A DNA stretch of 64,000 bases from Paracoccaceae bacterium (GTDB lineage Bacteria; Pseudomonadota; Alphaproteobacteria; Rhodobacterales; Rhodobacteraceae). Below are positions 52,073-61,334 of this stretch, in pieces. Where the stretch lies: assembly GCA_026707935.1 (NCBI GenBank), contig JAPOVX010000153.1, forward strand, positions 9,971 through 73,970, in the 5' to 3' direction. Under the pieces are notes generated by a model. The model was not told the origin of the DNA and did no database searches. It saw nothing but the letters and a program-made list of their open reading frames with translations. Position 1 is the first letter of the stretch. Each line of letters starts with the position of its first letter. The position numbers were made by a program, and so were the translations under genes.

Positions 52073-52424
52073 CCGCAAGTCAAAGACTGCAGCCATTTGC
52101 GGCAGATGATTCACCCGACGCCGTCAATATCATCATTCCGACACGCGCATTGGACCATCGACATCCTCGAGGAACTGTACATACTTGAAACGTGGCAGGT
52201 TCACGCCAGCAGTTCAGGCTTAGACCGGAAACCGTGATGATTAGGTCGGGTTGCCGGACATTCGGTACGCGGCTTCGGACGTCGGGGCCAGGCTGGAGAG
52301 CCCTGCAGCGAGTTCAGGCACCATGTCGTGACGTTAATCATCTTCGACGGCGATTTCAGCCGTCATCATGCGAAATTGGGGGCAATTCTGTCCACTCGAT
52401 TTCGCGAGTTACGGGAGAACAACC
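52073..52424. other. Intergenic region, no gene seen
   Basis: A 352-base gap before the sterol desaturase gene. Frames are short and featureless. It should contain the promoter of the 52425 operon. Confidence 0.5.
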
Positions 52425-53429
52425 ATGGACGATCTGCAATTCGGCACCCGTGACAAACGCGATCACTGGCGGCCCAGGGATCCGATCAAGCCTTCACCTC
52501 TTCTCGCCTCGCCCTGGAGCATGCTGAAGGTCGTCAAGTGGCTGCCGCACTACTTCTATCCCTGGAACGGCCTTTTCTTTCTGACCGGCTGCATTTTCTG
52601 GTTCTACCTGACCCCGGACGTCGAGACGATGAAAACGCTCGAATGGGGCTGGGTGGCCTATATACTGGTCCGTAACTCGGTCGCGCTGTTTCTGTTGCAC
52701 GGTGCGTTCGAACTGCGCCTCTATATCCAACGCGCTCAAGGCAACCAGTTCAAGTACAATCCCAGGTGGCCCAAGGAAACCCGCTCGAACGTGTTCATGT
52801 TCTCGTCGCAGAACATCGACAACATGATCCGCACGTTCGGAACCGGAGTGCCCATGTGGACGGCCTACGAGGTCCTGATGCTCTGGGCATATGCGAATGG
52901 CTGGGGTTTTTGGACGACCTTTGCCGACAATCCCTGGGGACTGATCTGCCTCGGGCTGGTCATGGTCGTCATTCACGAAGCGCATTTCTATTTCACGCAT
53001 CGGATGATCCATTCGCCATTCCTCTACAAGCATGTGCATTCCGTCCACCACAAGGCGGTCAATCCAAGCCCGTGGTCGTCGCTCAGCATGCATCCGGTGG
53101 AGCACCTGATCTACTTCTCGGGTTCACTGATCCATCTCATCGTGCCGTCACACCCGTTGCTTGCGATCTATCACCTTCACATTGCTGGCCTTGGTGCCGT
53201 AATCGGCCACATAGGATTCGACAAGATGGTCGTCGGCGACGAGAAGGCGATGAACACGCATGCCTACGCGCACTACCTCCATCACAAGTATTTCGAAGTG
53301 AATTACGCCGACGGGCTGATTCCGTGGGACAAGTGGGCGGGAACCTGGCACGACGGCACCGAAGAGGGCGACGTGCGCATGCGCGAGCGGATAAAACTTC
53401 GCCGCGAACGATCGATGGCGAAGACGTGA
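52425..53429 (+). CDS. Sterol desaturase / fatty acid hydroxylase superfamily protein
   Basis: A 334-aa membrane di-iron enzyme from the ATG at 52425 (GGGAGAAC upstream). Several hydrophobic segments lie between residues 35 and 170. The histidine clusters are IHEAHFYFTHRMIHS, HVHSVHHKA and later HAYAHYLHHKYFEV, the usual eight-histidine arrangement. The family comprises C-5 sterol desaturases, C-4 methyl oxidases and related hydroxylases. The substrate here is unknown, but the SMT-like, Rieske and P450 genes further on favour a sterol or similar terpenoid. Its stop overlaps an in-frame GTG of the next gene (GTGA), so the two are coupled. Confidence 0.85.
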   Translation: MDDLQFGTRDKRDHWRPRDPIKPSPLLASPWSMLKVVKWLPHYFYPWNGLFFLTGCIFWFYLTPDVETMKTLEWGWVAYILVRNSVALFLLHGAFELRLYIQRAQGNQFKYNPRWPKETRSNVFMFSSQNIDNMIRTFGTGVPMWTAYEVLMLWAYANGWGFWTTFADNPWGLICLGLVMVVIHEAHFYFTHRMIHSPFLYKHVHSVHHKAVNPSPWSSLSMHPVEHLIYFSGSLIHLIVPSHPLLAIYHLHIAGLGAVIGHIGFDKMVVGDEKAMNTHAYAHYLHHKYFEVNYADGLIPWDKWAGTWHDGTEEGDVRMRERIKLRRERSMAKT

Positions 53430-53434
53430 CCGTC

Positions 53435-54226
53435 ATGATCGATCGTCCGACCGTCGCAGACCTGCGCGCATTCAAGGGTAAGCGCCAGATTGTCACCATG
53501 CATGTCGACAGTGCCGATGAAGCCGCCGCCGCATGCGCGGCGGGCATCGAAATGTTCACCGGCGAAGTCGATGCGAAACTGCCGGGCATTCGTGCAGCCG
53601 CCCCGGGCGTCTTCCTGCAGGCCGGCCATGAGCAGGGAACACTCCATGACGAGTCGAGCGCGATCCGGGAAGGCTTTGATGCAATCGAACGCGGCGCCGA
53701 CGCGATTTACTTCGCGGGATCACTCCGTATCGTCGAAGCGATGGCCAGGGAAGGGATTCCGGTATCCGGGCATGTGGGTTACGTCCCGCGCTGGGCCACC
53801 TGGACCGGTGTTCGCTCGGTCGGAAAGAGCGCAGACGAAGCGGTTGCAATCTACCGCAAGGTCAAGGACCTTGAAAACGCGGGGGCGTGCCTGGTCGAGA
53901 TGGAACTCGTTCCGGTCGAAGTCGCCGACTTCGTAACGCGCAATACTTCGCTGATTACCGAAGGCATGGGCTGCGGATCGGTCTGCGACACCCAATACCT
54001 GTTCAGCTGCGACGTTCTGGGAACCAATCGTGGCCATTACCCGCGTCATTCCAAGACTTATGCGGACCTGGCCGCAGAGGAGGACCGACTCCAGATCATG
54101 CGTGTCGAGGCATTCCAAAGATTTTTGGCCGATGTGAATTCGGGTCAGTATCCCGAACCGCGCCACGAAATCCATGTGCCAGACGAGACGGTGCTGGAGG
54201 CCCTGCTGCGCGCAAGCCAGTCATGA
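53435..54226 (+). CDS. PanB-like (ketopantoate hydroxymethyltransferase family) protein
   Basis: A 263-aa TIM-barrel protein of the PanB/PEP-mutase superfamily. Matching blocks are GIPVSGHVGYVPRWA (PanB: PV-x-GH-x-G-x-P), GACLVEMELVPVEVADFVT, and GMGCGSVCDTQYLFSCDVLG (PanB: GAG-x-x-CDGQ-x-LV-x-HD-LG). The N-terminal metal region, usually VGDS, reads FTGEVDAKL, so the canonical Asp ligand is changed and ketopantoate synthesis is doubtful. The start is ATG 53435, or GTG 53426 overlapping the desaturase stop. A PanB paralogue in a lipid-modification cluster is unexpected; it may act on another 2-oxo acid. Confidence 0.75.
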   Translation: MIDRPTVADLRAFKGKRQIVTMHVDSADEAAAACAAGIEMFTGEVDAKLPGIRAAAPGVFLQAGHEQGTLHDESSAIREGFDAIERGADAIYFAGSLRIVEAMAREGIPVSGHVGYVPRWATWTGVRSVGKSADEAVAIYRKVKDLENAGACLVEMELVPVEVADFVTRNTSLITEGMGCGSVCDTQYLFSCDVLGTNRGHYPRHSKTYADLAAEEDRLQIMRVEAFQRFLADVNSGQYPEPRHEIHVPDETVLEALLRASQS

Positions 54227-54398
54227 GAGTCCCTTGTCTGGCGCACGGCATGTCGCCCGGCCGGACCCCGACCGTCCAGGTCATGGCGTTCGTGCCGCAG
54301 GACACATGATGGACCGTACGCATGAATGGAACGGCAGGGCGTCACAAGGCCTGCACGTGATCTACTCGTAAACGGGCCGAAGCGGTGGCCGCATTTCG

Positions 54399-54770
54399 CC
54401 GCTGCACGTCGTCAACGCCTTCGCCGCCCGGGTGCTCCCGGCGCTTGGCCGGACCGGTGGCAAGTCCAACGAGATCACGGAGACCCGCTACGTCCTGCTC
54501 ATCGAAAGGCTCGGTCCGGAGCGTTTCCTCAAGGCGGCGCGCACCGGGCGGTGCAAAATTCTCTCCAATGGGTCCTGGATGTGACGTCGGGAGAGAACGG
54601 CCTTGGTCCGGAAGGACAACAGTCCCGAGAACCTGGCGCTGATGCGGAAGCTCTGGTGCTGAACCTCGCGCGGCTGACAGATGGCGGGAAAGTGAATTCA
54701 ATGGCGTAAAGCCGAAGAGGGCCGGTCGGGACGAAAACTTCCTGCTGACACTCGTCAGCTGCGCGGCACT
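54399..54770 (+). mobile_element. ISAs1-family transposase relic
   Basis: Fragments in changing frames match the IS4/ISAs1 DDE transposase: HVVNAFAARVLPALGR and KSNEITETRY near 54403-54500, then after a deletion AVQNSLQWVLDVT near 54555-54590 and SPENLALMRKL near 54625-54655. The central DDE part is missing and no terminal repeats could be recognised. Confidence 0.65.
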
Positions 54771-54921
54771 TTTCCCAAAGGATGCCGAGCCCGGAAAGTT
54801 CCGAACGCTTTAGCCCCGGTGAGGACCGACATTTCGTATCGGTCAGCATCACGATTGTATGAAAACGACAATCGAGAATCATCGGAAAACCCTTGAAGGA
54901 ATTGGCGGAGGCGGCCTTGGT

Positions 54922-56283
54922 TCATGCTTTCCTGAAACGCCAGCCATGCATCATGCGCCCGTAATAGTTGAACCATTTCCTCGCCTCAGGATCCCGAAAC
55001 GGATAGTCCGCTCCGATCTGCCTTGCCGTGACGAGTCCGGATACGAAACAGGTTTCCTGGCTGTTGATCAGGGTATGGGCGCCACAATGCCATGTCCGCC
55101 TCCTGCCCTGAACAAAACGGAATAGATGGATGAGAAAAGCGACGTGGCGCACATCGTGGACGACGTGCTGGAACCAACACGTCCTGACGATCTTGGATTC
55201 ATCGATACGGCTGACCGGATTGTAGGTCACGAGGCAAGGCTTGTCCGACCGTTTCGCCCATGGCTGCTGATTGTGCATGATGTAGGTGATCTCGTAGTTG
55301 TCCGGCCTGGCACCGTACTGCTCGATGTGGTTGCTTCGTGAAGCGAGCGGCCGGGCGGCATTCTCCGGTAGAACGGAGGCGTCCGAGTGAACGACCGTGT
55401 GGTTGTGCAGCTCGCTGTCGTAGCGGATCGAGGAGAGGAGACTTCTCTCCAGAAAGGTCGGCCTGTCCAGGATCATCAGCGTCTGGTTGGCATTGCATGC
55501 GAAGACCACGTCATCGAACGTTTCCGTCTGTCCGTTCTCGTCCTCGACGGTGACATGGGACGGGTGCCGGCGCACCATGCGGACCGGTCGGTCCAGGTAG
55601 ATCTTGTCCCGAAAGGCTTCCGACATGTTTTCGTAGATTCGGCGCGAGCCCCTGTCCCAGGTCCGCATCGGGGTCGAGGATTCGATGTCGAAGAATTCGA
55701 GGTACCGGGCGAACATGGACGCGGGCATGTCGAACACGTTGGTGGCCATGAGAAAGTTGACGAACATGGGTTTCAGTATCTTGTAGCGGAAATCTCCGGA
55801 GAACCCTCCCATGTTGAGAACCGCGCCCATGCTGACGTAGTTGAACGGGTTGAGGGCATTGAGCAGTCTCGAGCTTGATCGGTTGAGACGGCCAAACCAT
55901 TTCAGGCGCAGCAGGAGTCTCTGGAATTTCTCGATTTCGGGCTGCAGCTGCCGCCTCAGGCCCGAGTCGAAATCGTGGGCGTAGATCGCGTCCCGGTACT
56001 TCACGCTATAGCTGAACCTGGTATCAACGAGTTCAATGCCGTGTTGTTGCATGAACAGGACCATGTGGTGGTAGACGGACGGGATGCAGGCAGTGACGGA
56101 GATATCGAATGGAATCGAGGTCCCGTCGTCTTGCGGCATTTCGGCCGTGACGGCGTTGCCGCCGATCCGGTCCTGCGCTTCGAATAACCGAAAATCAAAA
56201 CGATCCGGGTGATGATGCAGTGACCAGGCCACGCCCAGTCCCGAGATTCCCGCCCCGACAATGGCAATTCTTCTTGGCATCAT
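54922..56283 (-). CDS. FAD-dependent amine-oxidase-like oxidoreductase (COG2907 type)
   Basis: From the ATG at 56283 (MMPRRIAIVGAGISGLGVAWSL) the protein is 453 aa. The FAD-binding fold is followed by RIGGNAVTAEM, and the last part contains TCFVSGLVTARQIGADYPFRDPEARKWFNYYGRMMHGW. This matches the flavin oxidoreductases often linked to cyclopropane-fatty-acid or lipid-modification genes. It is read towards the ISAs1 relic and is divergent from the Rieske gene, with a 189-base shared promoter region. In this cluster it may act on the same lipid as the Rieske and P450 enzymes. Confidence 0.82.
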   Translation of the reverse strand: MMPRRIAIVGAGISGLGVAWSLHHHPDRFDFRLFEAQDRIGGNAVTAEMPQDDGTSIPFDISVTACIPSVYHHMVLFMQQHGIELVDTRFSYSVKYRDAIYAHDFDSGLRRQLQPEIEKFQRLLLRLKWFGRLNRSSSRLLNALNPFNYVSMGAVLNMGGFSGDFRYKILKPMFVNFLMATNVFDMPASMFARYLEFFDIESSTPMRTWDRGSRRIYENMSEAFRDKIYLDRPVRMVRRHPSHVTVEDENGQTETFDDVVFACNANQTLMILDRPTFLERSLLSSIRYDSELHNHTVVHSDASVLPENAARPLASRSNHIEQYGARPDNYEITYIMHNQQPWAKRSDKPCLVTYNPVSRIDESKIVRTCWFQHVVHDVRHVAFLIHLFRFVQGRRRTWHCGAHTLINSQETCFVSGLVTARQIGADYPFRDPEARKWFNYYGRMMHGWRFRKA

Positions 56284-56472
56284 TCCATTCCCGGTTCCAC
56301 CCGTTGCCGGTGCCCTACCATGAACTTGCGCGACCTCCCTGAATGAACATCCGCGTGGTCCGATCCCTTGCACTGACGATGGATGTACGGACGTTTTACT
56401 CCTTTGACTGATTCGCGGGATTCATTAAGGTGCTGCCGGAAATCGCGGCAAGGAAAGCGCGTCGAAGGGATC

Positions 56473-57555
56473 ATGGGGACAGGCGAGTCCAAAGACAAGG
56501 AAGAGCAGGAAAGACCGGAACAGTTCAATTCAATCCCGGGCGATCTTAACGGTTCCGACCTCCTGTTTCCGTTCCCCGAAGGCTGGTATTTCATTGCCAG
56601 CCGCAAGACCATCGAGAAAGAAAAGCTGATCCGAAAGACCTGGCTCGGCGAGGAAATCGTTGTCTGGTGCAACGGGGACGGGGAGGTCTGCGTGGCCGAT
56701 GCAATCTGCCCGCACCTCGGTTCCGATCTGGGACCAGAGGCCGGCGGGATGGTGCGCAACGGCTGCCTCGTTTGTCCTTTCCACGGTTTCGAATACGATG
56801 TTTCCGGAAAATGTGTCGCGACACCCTACGCGCCACCGCCCAGGACTGCGAGGCTGAAGGTGTTCGAGACGCATGAATTCCTGGGTCTCGTCTTTGCCTG
56901 GTGGGGCTGTGGCGGCAGGCCGCCGCAATGGCGCCTTCCGCCGCCTCTTCCCCGGGAAGAATCCGGCTGGAGCGGCATGGAAATCCGGAGCGTCCGGTTT
57001 TCGGGGCATCCCCAGGAGACGACCGAGAACTCCGTGGATCTCGGACATCTCCGTTACGTGCACGGTTACGGCAGCGTGAAAAGGGTTAGCCCGCTATCGG
57101 TCGAAGGCGCTTCGCTCAAGAGCTGTTTCAACTTCAAGCGGACTCGGGCAATCGCAGGGATCACCTTTTTCCGGTATGATGTATCGGCAGTCACAAACGT
57201 GCATGGGCTTGGCTATTCCTACGTCGAGATTCGTGAACACTCGATCGACATGCAAACCCGGCTGTGGGTGCTTGCAACGCCGATCGACGGAAAACTCATC
57301 GAATTGACGCTTGTGAGCCAGATCCGAAAACTCGCCAGGCCGAAACGGCCGATCGCCGGGATGCGCTTTCTTCCGGTGGGTCTGCGTACGAGGATCATGA
57401 ACAGGATCATCATCACGGCCCAGATGCGGGATGTCATGCAGGATGTCGTCATCTGGAGCCGAAAACGGTATCGCTCCCGACCGCTCCTTTGCCGTTCAGA
57501 CGGCGAGATCATCAAGTATCGGCGCTACTGCGAACAGTTCTACCCGGAAGCCTGA
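56473..57555 (+). CDS. Rieske non-haem iron oxygenase (sterol-type)
   Basis: A 360-aa oxygenase from the ATG at 56473 (GAAGGGA upstream). The Rieske [2Fe-2S] ligands are CPHLGSDLG and CPFHGFEYD (C-x-H...C-x-x-H, residues about 80-102). The mononuclear iron site is ENSVDLGHLRYVHGYG (N-x-x-D-x-x-H-x-x-x-x-H). Order, size and the PEGWYFIASR start resemble Neverland/DAF-36 and KshA, which oxidise steroids, and bacterial C-4 demethylases. No reductase or ferredoxin gene is adjacent. It lies between the flavin oxidoreductase and the P450. Confidence 0.88.
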   Translation: MGTGESKDKEEQERPEQFNSIPGDLNGSDLLFPFPEGWYFIASRKTIEKEKLIRKTWLGEEIVVWCNGDGEVCVADAICPHLGSDLGPEAGGMVRNGCLVCPFHGFEYDVSGKCVATPYAPPPRTARLKVFETHEFLGLVFAWWGCGGRPPQWRLPPPLPREESGWSGMEIRSVRFSGHPQETTENSVDLGHLRYVHGYGSVKRVSPLSVEGASLKSCFNFKRTRAIAGITFFRYDVSAVTNVHGLGYSYVEIREHSIDMQTRLWVLATPIDGKLIELTLVSQIRKLARPKRPIAGMRFLPVGLRTRIMNRIIITAQMRDVMQDVVIWSRKRYRSRPLLCRSDGEIIKYRRYCEQFYPEA

Positions 57556-58226
57556 GTTCATGGCCGGCACGTGACGGATCGGTGTGCCATTTCATCGGAA
57601 CCGATCGTGGACGGCGAAGATTTCCCCGCCGATGCCAATAGAGACCGTTGTGCCTGCCGTGGATCGGGTTTCACCATCCATGAGGCCACCGACGTATCCA
57701 TCACGTTCACACGCATGGAGAACGGTCACCGTCGCCATCGCCCGAGCCGGGATTCGGATTCGGCGGGTGCGCACCCCGGATCGCGCATGCGCCGACCGGA
57801 TTCTCTTCCCGTCCGCGCGACCCGTTTCCGAAAAATGGGAAACGCGCGGCCGTCGCCGGGTTGACGACCGGTCATCGCGTCACGTTCCACTTCACGGAAC
57901 CTTGCCAGCGACGGCTTCAGTTCGCCGAAGAGGCGCGCTGCGCGGGCAGTTCCCGGTATCAAGCAGTGTGCAAAGTTTTGAACTCTACAACCTGGCCCGA
58001 GAGCAGGCGTACAAGACAGCGCAACGCTGACGTCCTAAAATCCGGACGCGGTCGATACGTCTTTGGGTAAGGTCATCAGGGTTTGACAGGAGAGTTTCGG
58101 AGAATTACAATCTGTCGTCAAGGAGAGCCCCGCTTACATTTACCATTTGTTTCGCAATACCAATGGTTTATTGCGTACTCTCCCCTGCTCTACAACCCAA
58201 GGGTTGGAATTTGCGGGATAGGGCCG
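57556..58226. other. Intergenic region, no convincing gene
   Basis: A 671-base gap before the P450. Plus-strand frames are open in places but have no recognisable pattern. The last 180 bases (58050-58226) are AT-richer and probably contain the P450 promoter. Confidence 0.5.
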
Positions 58227-60254
58227 ATGGCTGATACGACCAAGAGTTTGGCGATCCACCCGCTGAGTTTGCCCGAAGAACTCCTCCTGATGCTCCTCAA
58301 CGAGGAGACCGGGTACTTTCACCAGGTGCCCGGCTGGAACCTGAACTGCGCTGTCATCGGTGCGGTACTTGCGGAACTGTCCCTGCTTTCGCGCGTCGAT
58401 ACGGACCCGGAATCTCTGCTCCTGGTGGACGCGACGGAAACGGGCGATCCCGCGCTGGATCTCATTCTGAAGCGCATCGCGGATGAACCTAATCAACGGA
58501 ACACCCAATACTGGATCGAGCGGCTGTCTGTCCGTGCGGAGGCGGTCATCGACAGCACCCTGGACCGTCTCGTCGATCTGAAGATCCTGAATCACCATGA
58601 AGGCAACTTCTGGACTCTGGCTCCCCTCAACCGGTACGCAGAACTTCACGACACCTCACGGGACGACACTGCACGTCAGTTCGTCAAGGCGCGTATCAGC
58701 GAGGTCATCTTCACGGACGCGATCCCGGATCCAAGGGACGCCATTATCATTTGCCTTGTCAACACTTGCGACGTCTTTCGCTTCATTTTCGAACTCGATG
58801 ATGCGGCGGAAGAGCGCATCAGGTTCATCTGCAAGATGGACCTGATCGGCCGATCCATAGCCGACGCGGTCGAACAGAACATTGCCAGCCCGCTGCTTCG
58901 AAGGTTCGTCCTTTCCAAGCATATTCCGCGTGTCGGGCTACGTGAGATCCTGCTCAATCCCCATTTGCGGACAGGAAACCTCCCTGCGTTCTTTGCAGAT
59001 CTTGAAAAGAGTCATGGCGCGGTGTTCGTGATTCGCCCGCCTTTCAAAAAGCCAATGATCTTCCTCGCCGGACCCCAGATAAACCACTGGGCGCAGCGGC
59101 ACGGACGGATGTACCTGAGAGCCAAGGATTATTTTGCCGAATTCGAGAAACTCTATGGTGCATCCGGCGTCTTGCCCTCGCTCGACGGCTCCGATCATTT
59201 TCGGCTTCGCAGGGCCATGGCACCGGCTTTTTCGCGCGGCCGGCTGGAGAGCCAGCTGGACCAACTCTACGACCAGGTTCGCAGATTCATGGCGAGGTGG
59301 ACGGTGGGCGACTCATTCCCCGCAACCCCGCTGTGCCGCCAAATGGTCAACGGACAATTGTCGCCTCTCTTCCTCAGCGTCGATTCGCAGGATATCGTCG
59401 ACGATCTGACAACCTACAAGGAACGTGCGCTCAACACCCATATCGCGAAGATCCTGCCGAAATTCATGCTCAATACCCCGGGCATGAAACGGAGGTCGAA
59501 ACTTGTCGACACGTTGCTCGAACGCGTCCTGAGCGTTCATACGCCCGCCCAAAGGTCCGGTTGCCCGCGCGACCTCGCAGACGATTGGCTGAGCTTGCAC
59601 GCCAGCGATCCGCAGCTGGTACCGGAGTCGAATCTGCGTTTCGCCCTGTCGGCGGCGCTGGTTGCCAGCGTGTACCTTGGCGATGCGTTAAGCTTTGCGA
59701 TTTACTCCATGGCTTCGCAGCCCGAACTCTACGCAAGGATCCGGGCTGAAGCCGATGCCCTGTTCGAGAACGGCGATCCCGATGGTCAGGAATTCAACTC
59801 GTCCTCAATGGACGTCACCTCACGCTTCATAATGGAATGCCTTCGAATGTACCCAATCGTCCCGATTGCCATGCGGGATGTGATGAACTCGTTCGTCCTT
59901 GAGGGTTTCGAAATACCGGTCGGCTCCAGGCTCCACATTGCTCAGGCCGCTCCGCATTACATGGAAGACGTTTTCCCGGACCCGTTCTCGTTCGAAATCG
60001 ACCGCTATTTGCCTCCGCGCGATGAGCACCGCGGTCCCGGCTATGCGCCGTACGGGCTGGGCACACACAGGTGCCTCGGCTCCCGGTGGATGGATTTCCA
60101 ATTGGCCGTCAACGTTCTGATGATAGCGCATTACTTCATCCTGGAGGTTTCCCCCAGCAAATCCAAGCTGCGGCTCGACCCGTTCCCGTCGCTCAAACCG
60201 AGCAAGAAACTGAAATTCCGCGTCGCCGAACAGAGGCGTGAACTGGCCGCATGA
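58227..60254 (+). CDS. GPP34 (GOLPH3)-cytochrome P450 fusion protein
   Basis: A 675-aa protein from the ATG at 58227 (GGGATAGGG upstream). Residues 13-215 form a GPP34 domain: LSLPEELLLMLLNEETGYF, GAVLAELSLL, VIDSTLDRLVDLKIL and IPDPRDAIIICLVNTCDVFRFIF, ending in IGRSIADAVEQ. GPP34 proteins bind phosphoinositides and tether Golgi glycosyltransferases in eukaryotes. From about residue 250 a P450 follows: ExxR at 537-540 (MECLRMYP), the PERF-like FPDPFSFEIDRYLPP, and the haem loop YGLGTHRCLGSRW with Cys616 (Tyr replaces the usual Phe). The I-helix segment (about 475-490, VASVYLGDALSF) lacks a clear (A/G)Gx(D/E)T. A membrane-recruited hydroxylase is the likely role; the substrate is perhaps the sterol made or modified here. 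Confidence 0.9.
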   Translation: MADTTKSLAIHPLSLPEELLLMLLNEETGYFHQVPGWNLNCAVIGAVLAELSLLSRVDTDPESLLLVDATETGDPALDLILKRIADEPNQRNTQYWIERLSVRAEAVIDSTLDRLVDLKILNHHEGNFWTLAPLNRYAELHDTSRDDTARQFVKARISEVIFTDAIPDPRDAIIICLVNTCDVFRFIFELDDAAEERIRFICKMDLIGRSIADAVEQNIASPLLRRFVLSKHIPRVGLREILLNPHLRTGNLPAFFADLEKSHGAVFVIRPPFKKPMIFLAGPQINHWAQRHGRMYLRAKDYFAEFEKLYGASGVLPSLDGSDHFRLRRAMAPAFSRGRLESQLDQLYDQVRRFMARWTVGDSFPATPLCRQMVNGQLSPLFLSVDSQDIVDDLTTYKERALNTHIAKILPKFMLNTPGMKRRSKLVDTLLERVLSVHTPAQRSGCPRDLADDWLSLHASDPQLVPESNLRFALSAALVASVYLGDALSFAIYSMASQPELYARIRAEADALFENGDPDGQEFNSSSMDVTSRFIMECLRMYPIVPIAMRDVMNSFVLEGFEIPVGSRLHIAQAAPHYMEDVFPDPFSFEIDRYLPPRDEHRGPGYAPYGLGTHRCLGSRWMDFQLAVNVLMIAHYFILEVSPSKSKLRLDPFPSLKPSKKLKFRVAEQRRELAA

Positions 60255-60296
60255 AGCGTTTCGGGATTGCCACGGGCCCCCGGGAATGACGGCCTG

Positions 60297-61334
60297 TCAC
60301 GAAGGTTTGCGAGCCAGGAAACAGTATAATGGAGTGAAGATCCCGGCCCTGCCGCCCGCGACATAGGCATCGGCGGTCAGGTCCATGAACCTGACGACGT
60401 CAGCTGATCCTTTCGGAAACACTCCCACCGCCTCCGCCAGCCTCGATGCCCCGATGAATGCCTTGCGGCCTATCGGTATCCTTCTCAGGGCGGTACCCAG
60501 GTTTCCGTACCGCCTCTCCATGGGGCGATACCACGGGATGGCCGGGTTGCCTTCCTCAACAGCAAGGTCGGTCCCCTCCTCGACCCTGAATCCCGCCGCT
60601 TCGAGCGCCCGGTTGACTTCGTCCATGGTTGCGATTTCCGTGAGTGCAATGCCGTGCATCAGGTCACGCTTGACGGCCCGATGCCTGGCATCGTCGGGAT
60701 CGAACCTGTCTGTCAGGCACATTTCCTGGCCCCAGAAAAGGGCTCCTGGCCTGAGCACGCGGTAAATCTCGGCGAACGCGCCTGCCTTGTCCGGCGCATG
60801 GCACGTTGACTCGATGGCGTAGCCCCGGTCAAACGTGCAATCTTCGATGCAGCTCATGTCCATGAAGCTGCACGCAACGTAGTCCACCATGCGCTCCAGC
60901 CCCGCTTCGGCATTCAGTGACTTCGCCTTCTCGATCTGGATTTCATTGCTGTTGACCCCGACGACCCTGACGCCTGCCTCGCGCACGACGTGGCGCATCG
61001 GAGCACCGATCCCGCAGCCGATATCGACAACCTCCATGCCCTCCTGCAGCTCCAGTTTGGCGATCATCAGCCGCTGATGCCGAATCTGGGATTCCTCCAG
61101 ACTCTCTCCGGGTGCCAGAGGCGTGAAGTGCAACGATTCACTCCAACCGAAAACCATGAACTCGCTGCAAAGATCGTAGTATTCCCTCACGGTTTCGGTA
61201 TGGTCGTAACTGTTGACGCCGATATCATCTGAAGACGCCCTGTCGATCCAGCCGTCCAAGTGTCGCATGCGGCTGACCACGTTCGACCCGCCATACGCGA
61301 CCTTCAGCCCTTTGGACAGTTTGCCGAGGCGCAT
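60297..61334 (-). CDS. Sterol C-24 methyltransferase-like (SMT) SAM enzyme
   Basis: A 345-aa methyltransferase strongly resembling Erg6/SMT. The sterol-binding motif is FGWSESLHFTPL (62-73), followed by ESQIRHQRLMIAKLEL. The SAM site is VVDIGCGIGAPMRHV (102-116), with the SMT signature AIESTCHAPDKAGAFAEIYRVLRPG (173-197) and CLTDRFDPDD. The C-terminal 110 residues look like the SMT C-terminal domain. SMTs add a methyl at C-24 of the sterol side chain; they are mainly eukaryotic but known from a few bacteria. GGAGAAAT precedes the ATG at 61334. It is convergent with the P450 gene (gap 42 bases). Confidence 0.85.
   Translation of the reverse strand: MRLGKLSKGLKVAYGGSNVVSRMRHLDGWIDRASSDDIGVNSYDHTETVREYYDLCSEFMVFGWSESLHFTPLAPGESLEESQIRHQRLMIAKLELQEGMEVVDIGCGIGAPMRHVVREAGVRVVGVNSNEIQIEKAKSLNAEAGLERMVDYVACSFMDMSCIEDCTFDRGYAIESTCHAPDKAGAFAEIYRVLRPGALFWGQEMCLTDRFDPDDARHRAVKRDLMHGIALTEIATMDEVNRALEAAGFRVEEGTDLAVEEGNPAIPWYRPMERRYGNLGTALRRIPIGRKAFIGASRLAEAVGVFPKGSADVVRFMDLTADAYVAGGRAGIFTPLYCFLARKPS

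Noticed and set aside
52766..53434. Upstream extension of the PanB-like frame inside the desaturase gene
   Set aside because: This part overlaps the histidine-motif desaturase in another frame; the family start is at 53435 (or GTG 53426).
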